From positions 94,956 through 158,955 of the forward strand of contig DF237136.1 in assembly GCA_000708835.1 (NCBI GenBank): a DNA stretch of 64,000 nucleotides, in the 5' to 3' direction. Position numbers and translations under genes: made by a program. Within the stretch, counting starts at the first letter, position 1, and each line of letters opens with the position of its first letter. This document shows positions 12,101 through 23,777 of this stretch, one piece after another. This DNA comes from Klebsormidium nitens. Its lineage: Eukaryota; Streptophyta; Klebsormidiophyceae; Klebsormidiales; Klebsormidiaceae. Below the pieces are notes generated by a model, which ran no database searches, was not told the DNA's origin, and saw only the letters and a list, made by a program, of their open reading frames with translations.

Positions 12101-14577
12101 GTCACTATGAAAAAACTTCCCCAGCAAGGCTAGAGTAGTGCTTGCGTTCATGTACGGAGTCAATATTTTCCAGAGTCAATGAGCAGTAATATGAGGCCCC
12201 TCCCTGGACCCTGTCAACAAGCCCGTTGAGTGGGGGAAATTTCGGCAAACGAAAAACCCCTTTCCTTCTTGTCCTAGCCAGCTCTACGAGATCTGCTCCT
12301 TTCGAATTTCGCAAGATTGGCACGGCGTAAACATATGCTCGGACTTTCAGAAACCACAAAAAGTTATCGTGAGCCTGGCAATCTGCGTCAGCAGTGCAAG
12401 AAAATTTTCGCCAGGGGAAAATTTCCGTTCCGAACGGCCTAGCGCTTGTCTCTGCCGCTGACCTGAGAGGGGCGGGATGACCTCCATCTTGATGAGCGTG
12501 TACTCCTGCGGCTGCACGCCCTCCCCCGACGCACGGTCATGGTCCGCGCAGGGCTGCTTGTCGAGCGGAGAAAAGATGGCGTACCGGTTGTCCTTGACCA
12601 CCCGGCCCTGCTTGTACAGCGTCGTCAGGTGCCACCGCACAAACGAGTCATAGTACGGGTTCACGTCTGTGGTGATAAACGAACGCCGCCAGTCCACGCC
12701 CAGCCCAAATGCCTTCAGGTCGTCCTACAAAAGCCAACCGGGAGGACCGCTGAGTTTGTTAAGGCGGATCATTTTCTGGGGACCAACGACAACCCACACT
12801 AGGGTGAAGGGCATTTGCAGGCGGATCGTCGCCCCGAAAGGGCCGACCCCTGCTGGTGGAGCCAGACATTTTGATCACAAGGATTCCTGTCCCACCAACA
12901 CACACCGTCCTCTGTATGAACAGTATTCAATTTCACAAGTGGAATCGCAAAACTTGGCTCGAAGCAAAGGGGATGCTGGTGCCATCACAAGAGAAGCCTT
13001 TGGCACTATCGAATGCTGCTCGTAGGTATATCCTGGTCTAGCCAGTGTTCGTTAGACTTACGATGGCCAGTGGCGGAAAGTACTCGAGCCAGAAGTTGGC
13101 GTCCCGGAAGCGTGCAATCTCGTCGTCCTTGAGCCCCAGCGATTGCATAATCTGCCATTGGTACTTGGCGGTCCCGCTCTTGGCCGCAGCCTTGGACTGC
13201 ACATGACGAGGTGGACCCGAAGATAAGAGGAGGCTGGCTGGCGACACAACTCAAATTGTCTCTTCCCAGGTCGTTTTCACACTTCAAGGCCATCCTTAAA
13301 AAGTTCGCACAGAATCCGAGGTTAGAAACTTCGTTCCACCCGGTGCTCCGATGTCGACCCCTCCTGCAAACTGGCATGGCATGGTCGTTCACCTTCTTGG
13401 TCTTGAACTTGGTGGGGTCCGCCGTGCTCTCCTGCGCCTGCTTGTTTGCAGCCTCTGTCTTGGCGGCCTCCTCCTCTGCTTGCTCCTGCTCTGTAGGGAA
13501 CTGGGGGGGCAGCCCAAATATGGTGATCTCGCGCTCCAGCTTGTCCGCACATGCCTGCACTCCGAGTCAACCAGCTATGATGGAAATATGTCACTGCCTT
13601 TCATTAACGACACCCCTCCAACATAAAACACTCCTCGAATAGGTGCTGCACCAGCAAACGCTCCAACCACTGTCGAACCCAAAGGCAGGGCACAGCATAC
13701 AAGTGGATTTCAAGTCCAAGGAAGGCATCGGACACATACCATGTCGGTAGCACGAGCGTTTCGGAAGAGATAAAGCAGGGAACCAGAGGTCATGTGGGCC
13801 TGATCCTCACCTTGATTGGCATGCCCGTGCAGTGAAATCCAAACGGAAACAGCACTTTCTTCCCACGCAGGCGGTGGTAGGCAGTGGCAAACTCAGCCTG
13901 AGGGCACAAACACTTAATCAGGTAGGTAGAGCAATCGGAAGTACACTAGACATATTTTCACTCCGTACATATGACGCTTGCAAGGACCAACTGGATCATA
14001 AGACAGCATTGAACTGTCTCCCGATGAAATCTTTCAACAGAAAGGGAGCCAACCACTTATGCGAAGCACTGCATTTCATAGATTTTCAACCGCACCACCG
14101 TTTTATGACAAGCACCACTGATTGTGAGTGGGGCGCTTACTTTGGAGATGGTGAAAGCATGCCCCAGATGGAGCAGGCCATTCATGTAAGGATATGGGAA
14201 GTTCGCAAAGTACTTGTTTTCGGGGTCTGCCTCCTCCGGCGCAGTCTCCTCGAATGCTTTCTCTTGTTCCCATCGAGCCTGCGCCTCTGCCTGGATCTTC
14301 ACCAGCGTGTCGCGGCGCACTCGAGATCCCTGGAAAGAGAGACGAAACTGGAACGAATGATGTTCCAACTTTCAATAACAACGCACTCATTCCTCATCAC
14401 TGTCCGCCACAACATTGCATAGTAGTATCCGGACAGTAAAACTGAAGCTCGATATACTATGACAAAAGCGCAGGACACACTTTTCGCCATGCTCTTATCG
14501 TGATGTCAGGTCGACAACTGCATTTGCGCTGGCATGATTGCCAATCTTACCCCCTTTTCGCCCGCCTTTTCCGCCAT
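6180..14577 (-). CDS. leucyl-tRNA synthetase, cytosolic type
   Basis: Charges tRNA-Leu with leucine in the cytosol. I resolve 19 exons starting at the ATG at 14577 (a 27-nt first exon, MAEKAGEKG) and ending at the stop at 6180, about 1,105 residues, normal for the eukaryotic cytosolic enzyme. The class I signature HLGH is at residues 63-66 (exon 14329-14141) and KMSKS at about 722-726 (exon 8722-8620). Between them the connective editing domain carries [20 protein letters not shown] and [10 protein letters not shown] (exon 11527-11320). Other clear blocks are [20 protein letters not shown] (9996-9753) and [18 protein letters not shown] (9122-9006). Exon phases close from the start to 6696. 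The final intron (about 6695-6360) is my best guess, using a GTGACC donor and an AG ahead of [10 protein letters not shown]. The C-terminus, [10 protein letters not shown] to a Pro/Ala tail, matches the plant form. It is divergent from the lipid kinase to its right. Confidence 0.95.
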
Positions 14578-14996
14578 CGTGCTGCTTCACAACACACAAC
14601 CAACTCTTAATCTTGCAGCCTCTGCCACAGGGCCCTTAGGCTTTTGTTCTGCAGCAACCGCTGCTCCAAAATTTTCAGGAGTATCTACTAAGACTTTAAC
14701 GTGCTCAATGCGGTCGAGGGCTTGCAGCCGCCGTTGGCTGCTGGCACCCGTGCCGGAGGGACTGCCTTCAACGGACGCAGGTCTGTACGTTTTACGGCTC
14801 TGGCCCCTGGGTAGTACGAGCATCCATTATCGTAACTTTACGCCTTTACCGCCTGAAACTGCACCGCACTAGTTGCCAGCTCATTGCAGGTCCTGGGCAG
14901 AGCTAGACCCTTCAAGTTCTCTATCCGCATTTGGTATGGTTCAGGACGCTATTTGAGGCTCACAACACATTTGCCTTGTCGTCTTTCTTAGTCTGC
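14578..14996. promoter_or_regulatory. shared divergent promoter region
   Basis: Only about 420 bp separate the leucyl-tRNA synthetase start codon (minus strand) from the first in-frame ATG of the sphingoid-base kinase (plus strand). Both promoters and 5' untranslated regions must fit here, or overlap into the genes. No canonical TATA box stands out. A + strand open frame at 14534-14872 overlaps the synthetase first exon and has no domain. Confidence 0.5.
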
Positions 14997-17900
14997 ATGA
15001 TTACAAGTTACTTCATTCAGCAGCTGATTGGCCACATGACTGAAGCAATGACAGCTGATGGCGGCGTCGACGACGTAGATGATTTCCTCTTCATCATCAA
15101 CCCCAAAGGTGAGCGCTGACTTATCCGTGTCTAATTTCTGCATATGCATCCTGAATTGCTCGAGCCTAAAGATTGCAAGATCTGACCGTAACAATCTTTC
15201 AAGTTATGAGGCTGGGCGGAGGGTCCCTGTATGTACAGATCTGCTAGCCCCCTTCCTTGCAGGGGGCAATGGCCAAACGTTGAAGAGGTGGCGTCAATTA
15301 GCCCCTGAGCTTGAAGCTACTTTCAAAGATTTCAAGGTAAGCACTGCCACCAGACCTTGGGACTTTGCCGCCATGGTTTCTGGATCCACTTTCTCATGAA
15401 GGCTGGTCAAAGAACAGGTGCCCATGACATCCAGGTGACAAGTACCTGCTGTTGTTGCTTGCAGGTGGGGCAAGCACTAACGACTGGACCAGCCCATGCG
15501 ACCACTCTAGCCCGGGACGCATGCAAGAAGGGGGTGCTCGGGGTTATTGCAGTTGGGGGGGATGGGACTATTCACGAGGTGCGAAGTAGTGAAGGCGATT
15601 GTCGCTTGACCACTTGCGCTGGAAATGCACTTGGTAAAACTATCACGTGTGCATATGCCTCTCCTTGGCATTGGGTAAGCGACTTTACAGAGCTATGTTT
15701 TCTCAAATTGAACCAAGCGAATGATGAAAAGGGAGGCCTTGATGCAGGTTGTGAACGGCTTTTTTGAAGAGGACACTGCCAAAGTCGTCTCCAGCCGGCG
15801 AGGCAAGCGCACAGCATTGGGGGTGGGCTAGCTTTCTCATACACACAATGAGCTTGCTGTAGATATAGGCCGGTGAGCCCTTGTTTCACGTTACTATAAG
15901 AGATTCGACCGATGATGGTCTGCAACGATGCAGTGCGTATAGGTGCTGTACTACAATCTCCAAAAAGCAGAGCCCCTTGCTGCGAGCACAATCTCCATAC
16001 TTGTTCAGGTCCCCTTCAAAGCCATACGACTTCCATGATTCTTAAGATGGTGGTTGCAAAGGGCTTCACTCCACCCTTTGCAGATTGTCCCTGCTGGCAC
16101 TGGAAGCGACTTCATCCGAAGTTTTGGCTGGTAAGTGTGCGCATACCTTCACTTGCGTTCTCAAGCGCCACTAGCGGCAGGGATCGATACAATCCTAGAA
16201 TGAGCTTCTATCTAAAAGCTCATTTGCACTCGCTTCTTGTGAGACGCCAAAATATCCTTGCAACCAGATTCAAAGCACAGACATTGCAAGCTCGGCCAAT
16301 CTCAGAAGCTCTGCCGGCTTAGGCTCGCCTGACCCCAGCTGTGATTAGACACTCATAGCTCACTGATTGAAAATAAGTCTCGCTTCTTCATTGTCCAGGA
16401 AGGCCGACTCCCGGGCGGCGTTAGCGCGGCTTGTCCGAGGTCAGCGGAAAGCTATTGACGTGGGCAGAGTGACGTGTTGGGACAATGGCAAGATGAAGAG
16501 CCGCTTCTTCATCAACGAAGCAGACCTAGGCTTGTGAGTTGTGCGTCAAGTGTCTAGTGGCAGCCCAGGTCCGAAGCCATCAAAAACATGCCTAATGTAA
16601 TGAAACAGGAACATGGTGATTGGAAAACATGGTGTTCTGACGCGTTCTCATTTGTTGCTTACATCTTAGGCGCCTGGGCTTCCGCTCGGCCTTAGCTGCG
16701 AAGGCCGTGTTTGCAGGACGGCCCTCGTGGGGCGCGGCGTCCCCCCCTGGAAGTGGCTGGGCGGGCTCAGCTACTCGGCAGCCACCGTGCAGGCCTTCTT
16801 CTCACACGTCAACACCGACCTGCGGATGAAGGTCAGGACGGCGTTTCAAACGAAAACAGAAGCGGTGCAGAAATCCGAAAGCACTGCCCTCGTCTGCTCT
16901 GGGGGTTGAAGAAGGCTAAGCTGGCCGAGGCAATCAATCGTTGGGGGAGCCATAGCCTTGAGGCTCCTCCTAGTCGCTGCGAGTGATGCGTGATCTTCTC
17001 TGCGCTGGCCGCAGGTGGACGGCGGCCCGTGGCAGGCGGTGCCCCAGAACACGGGGACCATCGTCGCCAACGCGCAGTACTTTGGGGGCGGCATGAAAAT
17101 TGCGCCAAAAGCCGACCCGGCAGACGGCCAGCTGGATGTGAGTGCCCCGGGAGACGCAGAAGCGATGGCGAAATCAGTAATAACAATCTGCTGGACACGG
17201 CGGTTGAGATCCTCTCCGTGATTTTGTCTTCTATCACTGGGCCAACCTGCTCCTGAAAGTCGAGCAGTGGCACTAGTCGGGGTCTGACCTAGGTAAATCG
17301 TGCGAAGAGAAATGCAGTTGACATGCAAGGTTCAGAAATTGCCTTCGCAGGCCCTTCAATTCAGAGGGCGCAACGACAGATTTGTATCTTTCCTGTTCAC
17401 GCGACACGTCACAGGCCCCACGCTCCAGCCTGAGCGAAGGCCCGCACCTTTTCTTTTACAGAGGTATGAGCAGATTGAGCAGATTGGCCAGCGACGCTCG
17501 GCTCTGCCGTGGGGTAGCTGTTGACTTTGTTCCCTCCCCTCTGTGCTACTCAGGTGCTCGCCATGAGCCACTTCCGCTGGTACGACTTTCTCCGGAGCAG
17601 TCCTCGCCTGTTTGCCGGCACCCACATCGACCTCAAAGGCGTCACAGCCCTCAGGTGATGTCGCCTGGCCTTTCCTGCAACTTCTGCTTTTGGCCCCACG
17701 AAACTCTAATTGGACATGAGCAAAAACCTCAGGGGGCTCGCCCACCGTCTGCTCTTTGAGAGTGGCGGCTGACAGATTATCTGCACACAACAAAACTGTG
17801 TGGGCAATAAGAGACAAACAATTGCGCGGATTGTGTGAAATCGCCGCTCGGCCCCTTTTGGCTGAGAAGGGCTGTCTTTGCGCTCTGACGTGGGTCTGTT

Positions 17901-18133
17901 CTTCAGTCAGTGTGGGTGTCTCAGCCATCCGCGCCTCCTCCCGAAGATTGCAGTGCTTGCTGACGCTGCACCCATTTGTCGGCAGGGTCAAGACCCTCGA
18001 GATCGAGGCCGCTCTGGAGGGCGACAAGGTCCCCGGCCGGCAGCCGTTTCTGGTTCAGGCGGACGGAGAGCCGCTGGGCACGCTGCCAGCGTCCTTCTCC
18101 ATCCTGCCAGGAGCAATTGACTTGTTAGTATGA
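14997..18133 (+). CDS. diacylglycerol/sphingosine kinase family lipid kinase, LCBK2-like
   Basis: Probably an ATP-dependent lipid kinase acting on sphingoid long-chain bases. Exons 14997-15108, 15263-15336, 15465-15578, 15748-15822, 16084-16130, 16399-16533, 16717-16831, 17015-17137, 17554-17654 and 17986-18133 join in frame to 347 residues. The catalytic domain opens with FLFIINPKGGNG. The nucleotide-binding GGDGT is at residues 93-97, in IAVGGDGTIHEVVNGFF, and is followed by VPAGTGSDFIRSFGW. The second domain has NAQYFGGGMKIAPKADP, and the C-terminus reads QADGEPLG to FSILPGAIDLLV. These blocks match the plant LCBK2 group, annotated in Arabidopsis as mitochondrial. The start is uncertain: ATGs at 14997 and 15036 are in frame, and an upstream exon with a targeting peptide could exist. 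Substrate is inferred from family only. Confidence 0.88.
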
Positions 18134-18938
18134 CTCTAGAGGTCGCGTTTTCACGAGACCAAATTGCGTCCAGCAGTTACTAGTGGCCGCCGGCTCAACA
18201 AACAAGGCCGACGGTTTCTTTTTTATTACAAATACCGTTGCAGATTGTCGAAGGGCGTCCGATGCTATCATCATGCCTTCGCAAGCAGAAAAGTCAGGAC
18301 CGTGCACGCTGAGCAGAATCTGGAGATCCGTGAACTCTAGGGCCTGAGTGTACATGCTCCAAGATGGTTGTCACGAGTTGCACAAGATTTGAAGATCAAT
18401 CAAGGTTGAACATTTGGTCTGAATATCTTTGACCGACCTCTGTAAGCAGGGCTGCCCGCCGGGCTCATTGCAGACAGTGCAGCAGATCTATGTTGACTCT
18501 GTCCTCCTTCGTGCTTAATCACGGGTGCCAATATTTACAATCACTTCACTCAGTAGTTTCAAGTTGCTGCTGGCAACCAATCAAAAGCAGATTCAAAGCG
18601 ATCCTGTCCTGCATTTCCTGATCCTGTCTTGAATAGTAGCTTCCGTTCAAACGTCTGCAACGCAAATGGTCACCTGTCGAGCCCCGTGCCGCGCCTTCAA
18701 ACTCCCTGCCTTCTGGCCTTCACGTGGTGCGGTCCCACGTGACCGAGCGTGACCCACTCAGAAATTCACGCTGCAAATGCCATGCCCGTACATGGACGCG
18801 CATGGCATATGCAGCGCGATACCGTACGGAATAACTCAGCACGGGGGATCCCTCAACGGTATAGCAACCATGTGCTCATTGTGCTGCCAGCCGGGCCTGC
18901 AATGACCCGGCCCTGCATTGGCTGGAGCGGCATCCAAA
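18134..18938. other. intergenic stretch
   Basis: Presumably the 3' untranslated region of the lipid kinase followed by the upstream region of the cysteine-rich gene. I see no open frame with a recognisable domain, no RNA gene and no repeat here. Confidence 0.35.
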
Positions 18939-18948
18939 TTAAATATAG
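18939..18948 (+). promoter_or_regulatory. candidate TATA box of the cysteine-rich gene
   Basis: An AT-rich core reading TTAAATATAG sits in otherwise GC-rich DNA about 130 bp before the first ATG of the cysteine-rich gene at 19079. Distance and sequence suit a TATA element, with transcription starting near 18970-18980. No transcript evidence is available. Confidence 0.35.
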
Positions 18949-19078
18949 CTACCGGTCGGTGTTCGGCGCACGCCGGCTTTGATTTTTGCATGATGCAGAA
19001 CGAAGGTCCCGGACCCTGAGGCTGCAGCTAGGAGCTGCGCTGCGCGGGATTGGCAATCCTTTCGCTGAAGCACCTCTC

Positions 19079-20762
19079 ATGCAATTGCTGCAGATAATGG
19101 CCGCCATGAGAGCCGTCCTCTGTGTCTGGCTGGTGCTGCTGCGCCTGGGCATGACTGGCGCCCAGGCAGTGTACCCCACCAACCTGTGTGGCTTCCCTGG
19201 CCCCGATGAATTTTTCCCCCTCCAGTGCTTCTATGACGACGACCTTACCAGCGCAAGCGGCTACGCCTGCTGCCCAGTAAAGTATGGGTGCTGTGGGAGT
19301 AAGTGACGCCGCTGCTCACAGCTTCTAGATTCTCAAGGCACAGCAAGAGGTGCGACAGGCTTTCATCAGAATGGTGCTCCTTATTGGAGTTTCCTGGCAG
19401 TCCACAGGGGTGAATGTGAAGCTCATGGATTACCGGGGTAGTCTGCATATGCTGCATAATGCAGCCGAGACCTTATTTGGCACTCAGAAGCTCAGTAGAA
19501 AGTGCCTTCCGCTTCCAAAGCTGGAACATCTGTTGGCATGATCAGCTGGTGATGATGATGTCAAACCTCCTTCTCGATTCTAGACTCCGCAGACAAGCAG
19601 TCTAAGTTGCATAAACTTCTGAATGCATGTGACAAATTTCTCTGAATCTTCATCAGTATCTGGAACACATGTGCCTCCGCGGATGCAGGTGTTGGATGCT
19701 GCCCCTACAGTGGTATAGCCAGACCCGCTCCCGAAGGTGAGCACGCAGCCCTGCATTCTGATTGGTTGGAAACCAATGTGCGAGTGTAACATGTGCTGAG
19801 AAAGAGCGCATCGTAAGATGGTCGGCTTGAGCTCGCCAAGTAGCACGGAGCGCCGCGAGGCCCAATGCACAATCTGCTTGACTACCTGCCTGCCATCACA
19901 GTTCGCAGGAGGGCCGTCTGGCGATTCTTCAAGAGCTATGCCCTTTTAGGTTTGCAGGGCAGTTCTGTGCCTTCTCTGCGCATCCCTCACTCATTCTTCC
20001 AATTTGGAGCCTTCGCCATGATGCTGACTTGGATTCTACTCGGTTAGCCCCCTGCTTCACCTTCAGAGAGAATCTGTGCCATTGCCAATGGGCCGGTCTT
20101 GTGTCTGCACAGGTTACTGTGGGACTGGTGCTGCCACTGACTTCCCCACCCAGTGCTACTTCAACAACGACCCTCTGCACCGCTATGTCTGTTGCGACGC
20201 AGCCGGCTGCGACGGTGAGGGCTCCACTAACAACTCTACCCAAGGAACTCAACCCGCAAAGTGGTACTCGTCAAAAGCAAGGCATACAGCGAGTGGTATG
20301 CAAGTGTAAATAAGTCAACACTTGGTCCACAGCAAAGCTTTGCCCTCACAAGCTTGCACGTAAAGTTCCGGGGTTCTTGGTGCGGCTCAAGATGCCGTCC
20401 GACACCGTCCCTTTGCAAGGGAGCAATCTGTCGCACAATGCAACCATTTAAGTTTTCCCCCCCCTTGAATGCTGATTATGATGGGCGGTATGGCAGGTTT
20501 CAACGCCGACAAGCTGACCCCGCACTGCAAGAACAACGGCTACATTCCGCCCGGCTTTGGGCTGACACCGCCTGCACCCCCTCCCACGCTGCCGCCCCCG
20601 GCAAAGGGAACCCACGGCAAGCTGATGGGCATCAACCGGCATGGCAGTCGAACTCTTACTATGCGCGGGAATCCCTGCTTCTATCCAAGACTCCGACCTC
20701 CCTCTGGACTTCAAGTTCCCGTCGAGCTTGACGAGATGATTGAGCAATTGCATAGAAGATGA
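19079..20762 (+). CDS. secreted cysteine-rich repeat protein (first isoform path)
   Basis: I do not recognise this family. Exon 1 (19079-19298) encodes a signal peptide, with hydrophobic core RAVLCVWLVLLRLGM and a likely cut after AQA. A first Cys domain follows, with CGFPGPDEFFPLQCFYDDD and a CC pair. A 48-nt exon (19689-19736) adds GCCPYSGIARP. Exon 20113-20214 encodes a second domain, CGTGAATDFPTQCYFNNDP then RYVCCDAAGCDG. Exon 20497 onward encodes a tail starting GFNADKLTPHCKNNGYIPP and running into a Pro-rich stretch. Every join is phase 1, usually splitting a glycine codon. If the tail exon is not spliced further it stops at 20762. The cysteines suggest disulfide bonding outside the cell or in the wall. 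Two more domain-plus-tail exon pairs follow downstream and could be alternative ends of the same gene. Confidence 0.65.
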
Positions 20763-20860
20763 CATATTTAAGCACTGCCACAACAGGACGCACTGGCAGA
20801 AGCATTGTGGCAGGCATTGCAATGGTTGCCACGTGCCAAGGCTCTAGCTACTCTCTTCAG

Positions 20861-21446
20861 GGGTGTGTGGCACGCCAGGCGTGGCGGCATCCTTCCCTTT
20901 TCGGTGCTACTTCAACAACGACCCCGCTGGCCGGTACATCTGCTGTGATGCAGCTGGCTGCAACGGTGAGAGCATGTGGAATTTGCCGCCGAGGCTCGGA
21001 AACCTCTTGGACGGTATCGCCCGGCATTGTGGGACTTTCCGGAGTTGAGTCCAAGATTCTGACAACAGTGGTTTCGCAAGGGGCCAGGCGTAAAAGCTCT
21101 TGCTAGTAACTGTCAGGTTTTGCAAGATGCCTCCTTCGCATCTCTACTCAAGGCTTGCGTTAAGAAGCCGGCGGCTGTGCTATCGACGCAGCAAACTCCC
21201 AAGCCTCTGGGCTTCCACCACCACTCTAATCAGGAGGCGCTCAACCTCGAATGAGGAGCTCCGTCATCAATTCTCACAGCCGGTTGCGTTGCAACCATCT
21301 GATCGCATCCCCTGCGCCCGCACGTTGTTGCTGCAGGCTTCAGCTTCCTCGACGACTTCTACCCCAACTGCGCCGGCAGCTTCTACCTGAAAGAGAAACT
21401 TCGGAGCGGAAGCTCCCCCCTCATCCCCGCCAGCCACTACCCCTAG
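20861..21446 (+). CDS. second Cys-domain plus tail exon pair of the cysteine-rich gene
   Basis: Exon 20861-20965 (105 nt, phase 1 at both ends) encodes GVCGTPGVAASFPFRCY, then FNNDPAGRYICCDAAGCNG, clearly homologous to the exon at 20113-20214. Exon 21337-21446 begins with the same split-glycine phase, GFSFLDDFYPNC, and ends at an in-frame TAG. It contains no usable GT donor, so it reads as a terminal exon. No signal-peptide exon is visible just upstream. The pair is therefore either an alternative ending spliced from the first gene or a tandem copy that lost its first exon. The tail is less conserved than the domain, keeping GF..D.F.P.C but not the CKxNGY part. Confidence 0.55.
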
Positions 21447-21822
21447 TCCCTCCAGCACCGGGCCGCCTAGCGGGCCGCAAGGCAAGCCGGCCTTTTGGGT
21501 CGTCCTTTCTCCCAGACGTTCAAGTTGCGTTGTTAGGCTGCATCTCGATTGGTAGCCACCACACGAACATAACGTTGTCTGACACCTCAGGTATTGCACA
21601 TTTGAAAACAACCTCGTGCCTTCTCCACAAGCCGTTGTGCAGGCGTTCCGCTGCGGTGAACGAAGAGAGCATGCTCAGTGTCAGCTTGAGCATTTGTTCT
21701 TCCGAGCCGTTAAAGCACAATGAGCTTTGGCTCATCACGTTACGAAGTAAGTGAATCCTGTCCTCTTTGCATCAATGATTTGGTGCTTTCTGTTGACCAC
21801 TCACACGTAGTCGGTGGCACAG

Positions 21823-22341
21823 GGGTTTGTGGGACGGGTGCTGCGGCCGCCTTCCCGGTGCGCTGCTACTACAACTCGGACCCGCAGGGCCGCTACGTCT
21901 GCTGCGACGCGAACGGCTGTGACGGTAAAGCCCGAGTGCACCCTCGCCGCCGCGCACCTTTCTCTCGATCCGTTCGTTTACGGCAGCACCGCGAGGAGTC
22001 TTATAGGTGCTCTGAGAATGTTTGGTGTGGAAGTTACTTTTTTTCGAGTGAGAATAAGTTAGCATTAGGCGTTGATCAGCACTTCGTCGATGGGCGGAGT
22101 CTGAGTGACCTTGTCCACACTCTGGGCACCTCCTGGGGCGATCGCTGTGATTCAAGCGAACCGAAGATGCATGCTCCTGCAGTCCTGCTCACCATCTCTA
22201 GAATCGAAGCAGAGGTGCTAGCGATTGCCGCGCTTGTGACTCCAGAGCTGACCAGAAAACCGTGTGTGTGCAGGGTTCAACCCTCCGGACAACTTGTTCC
22301 CCCACTGCAAGAAGAACGGCTACGTGCCCACCAGCTTGTGA
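21823..22341 (+). CDS. third Cys-domain plus tail exon pair of the cysteine-rich gene
   Basis: Exon 21823-21924 (102 nt, exactly the length of the exon at 20113-20214) encodes GVCGTGAAAAFPVRCYYN then SDPQGRYVCCDANGCDG, and ends at a GTAAAG donor. Exon 22274-22341 encodes GFNPPDNLFPHCKKNGYV, then PTSL and a TGA. Both exons begin in phase 1 with a split glycine codon. The tail closely resembles the one at 20497 (GFNADKLTPHCKNNGY), more so than the second tail does. No own start exon is visible. Confidence 0.55.
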
Positions 22342-23777
22342 CTGGAGGTACATGCGGCCTTTGAGAATTTAAGCCGTCTAAACTTGAACTTTTTGACCTA
22401 TGATTGCTTTCTTCGTCGCCGAAAGGGCGATGTATCAGAAGTCGATTTTCGGTCGTCACAGATGCAGGATGTCAAGAGCAGATCTAGTTTTGAATTATGC
22501 TGGCAGGCAGATTTGAGAAACTTGCCAAGTGGTTTTCTCGGCCTAGAGTTGACTCGTGTGTAGGCAACGAGTTGCATTTGAATTGAGCTGGCGTTGCTGA
22601 ATCCAGATGACAGCTAGTGGTGAAAATCTGATTGGCCGGCCGAACATTCTCTTGAATAAAGTTAGCCTTAAGGCACGAAAACTTGACATGATCGTCCTCG
22701 AATCGTCAATCAAGCTCGTACCCATTTTCTGCAAAGATCTTCGACATTGAAAGATTCATGTGGCCGCACGCGGACAAAATTAGAACCACTTCAATCATGC
22801 ACCATGAAGGCTTATACGCAGCATGCTGCACTGCACGGTTGATTACCGTCCCATGTTGTCCGGCCGGCGCGGCATATAGTCGGAAGCGAGTGCATGATCA
22901 TTTAACGTGGATCCGGTCTCTTTGATGGAAAAAGAAAACAACTTAGCTCGATCCAATTGCACATACAATATCATTGGCACTGATGAGCCGATCGGGCCAC
23001 CGTATTCAACATAGCACATAGCATATGCAACGCGTCCCATTTGCTCATCAAGGATGTGACACGATACTATAAAGGTCGATCTGATTTCGAAGTGGATCAA
23101 TTAACAAGTCCAAATATCACACGAGCTATATGATTCATGATTGTCTTGTGACTTGATTGCAACTTATCTCTGTGGGACGGCGTCTGCATGATGCATATTT
23201 TTGGACCTATATTTCAAATCCAATATGAAGATATCGAAGACTTTGTTTTCCGACCCAACTGAATACGAGTGTACAGCGGGCGCGCACATTCACTGGGTGC
23301 GTGCTATCAAGCTGCATATCCTTCTACCTAACTTCAGCCTCTTGTGTTGTACGTTCATATCTAGGCGGTCTTTATGAGATGACTAGCTGATCAAGCAATG
23401 CTGGCCATGCAAGAAAGGCACCCGCAAGCGCAGATCCGTCTGGAGGGGCCTTAGGTATGCTGTAGGTCTGTATGTCTGCATGCAGATTATTTCTGAGATT
23501 CGGCTTGTCATACTATCATACCCTAGCTGCAGCTGGACTTCAATGATCGTTGATCGGGACAGGGCGTGCTTCGCCCCAGAGAGCTCGCAGCATAATGATC
23601 TAGCCCTGCCGGGCCTATATGTGAGGATTTTTTAAGGGACGAGAATCAAACAGTGCCTCCCTAAAACCCTAAAGTCAGCAGAACCTCCCCAATCTCGAGA
23701 TCAGTTTCTTAAGTGAGGAAACAGCACTGCTCGCGCGCACGGCTGAGCAGCTCGTCCGGTGGCCCGCCTGCAGCCCC
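22342..23777. other. intergenic stretch
   Basis: AT-richer than its flanks, with no open frame of recognisable content. A telo-box-like AAACCCTAAA lies near 23663; it could be incidental. The right end should hold the 3' untranslated region of the coiled-coil gene. Confidence 0.3.

Noticed and set aside
14534-14872. Plus-strand frame that could be a first exon with a targeting peptide for the lipid kinase
   Set aside because: It overlaps the synthetase first exon on the other strand and I found no donor that joins it in frame to the kinase.
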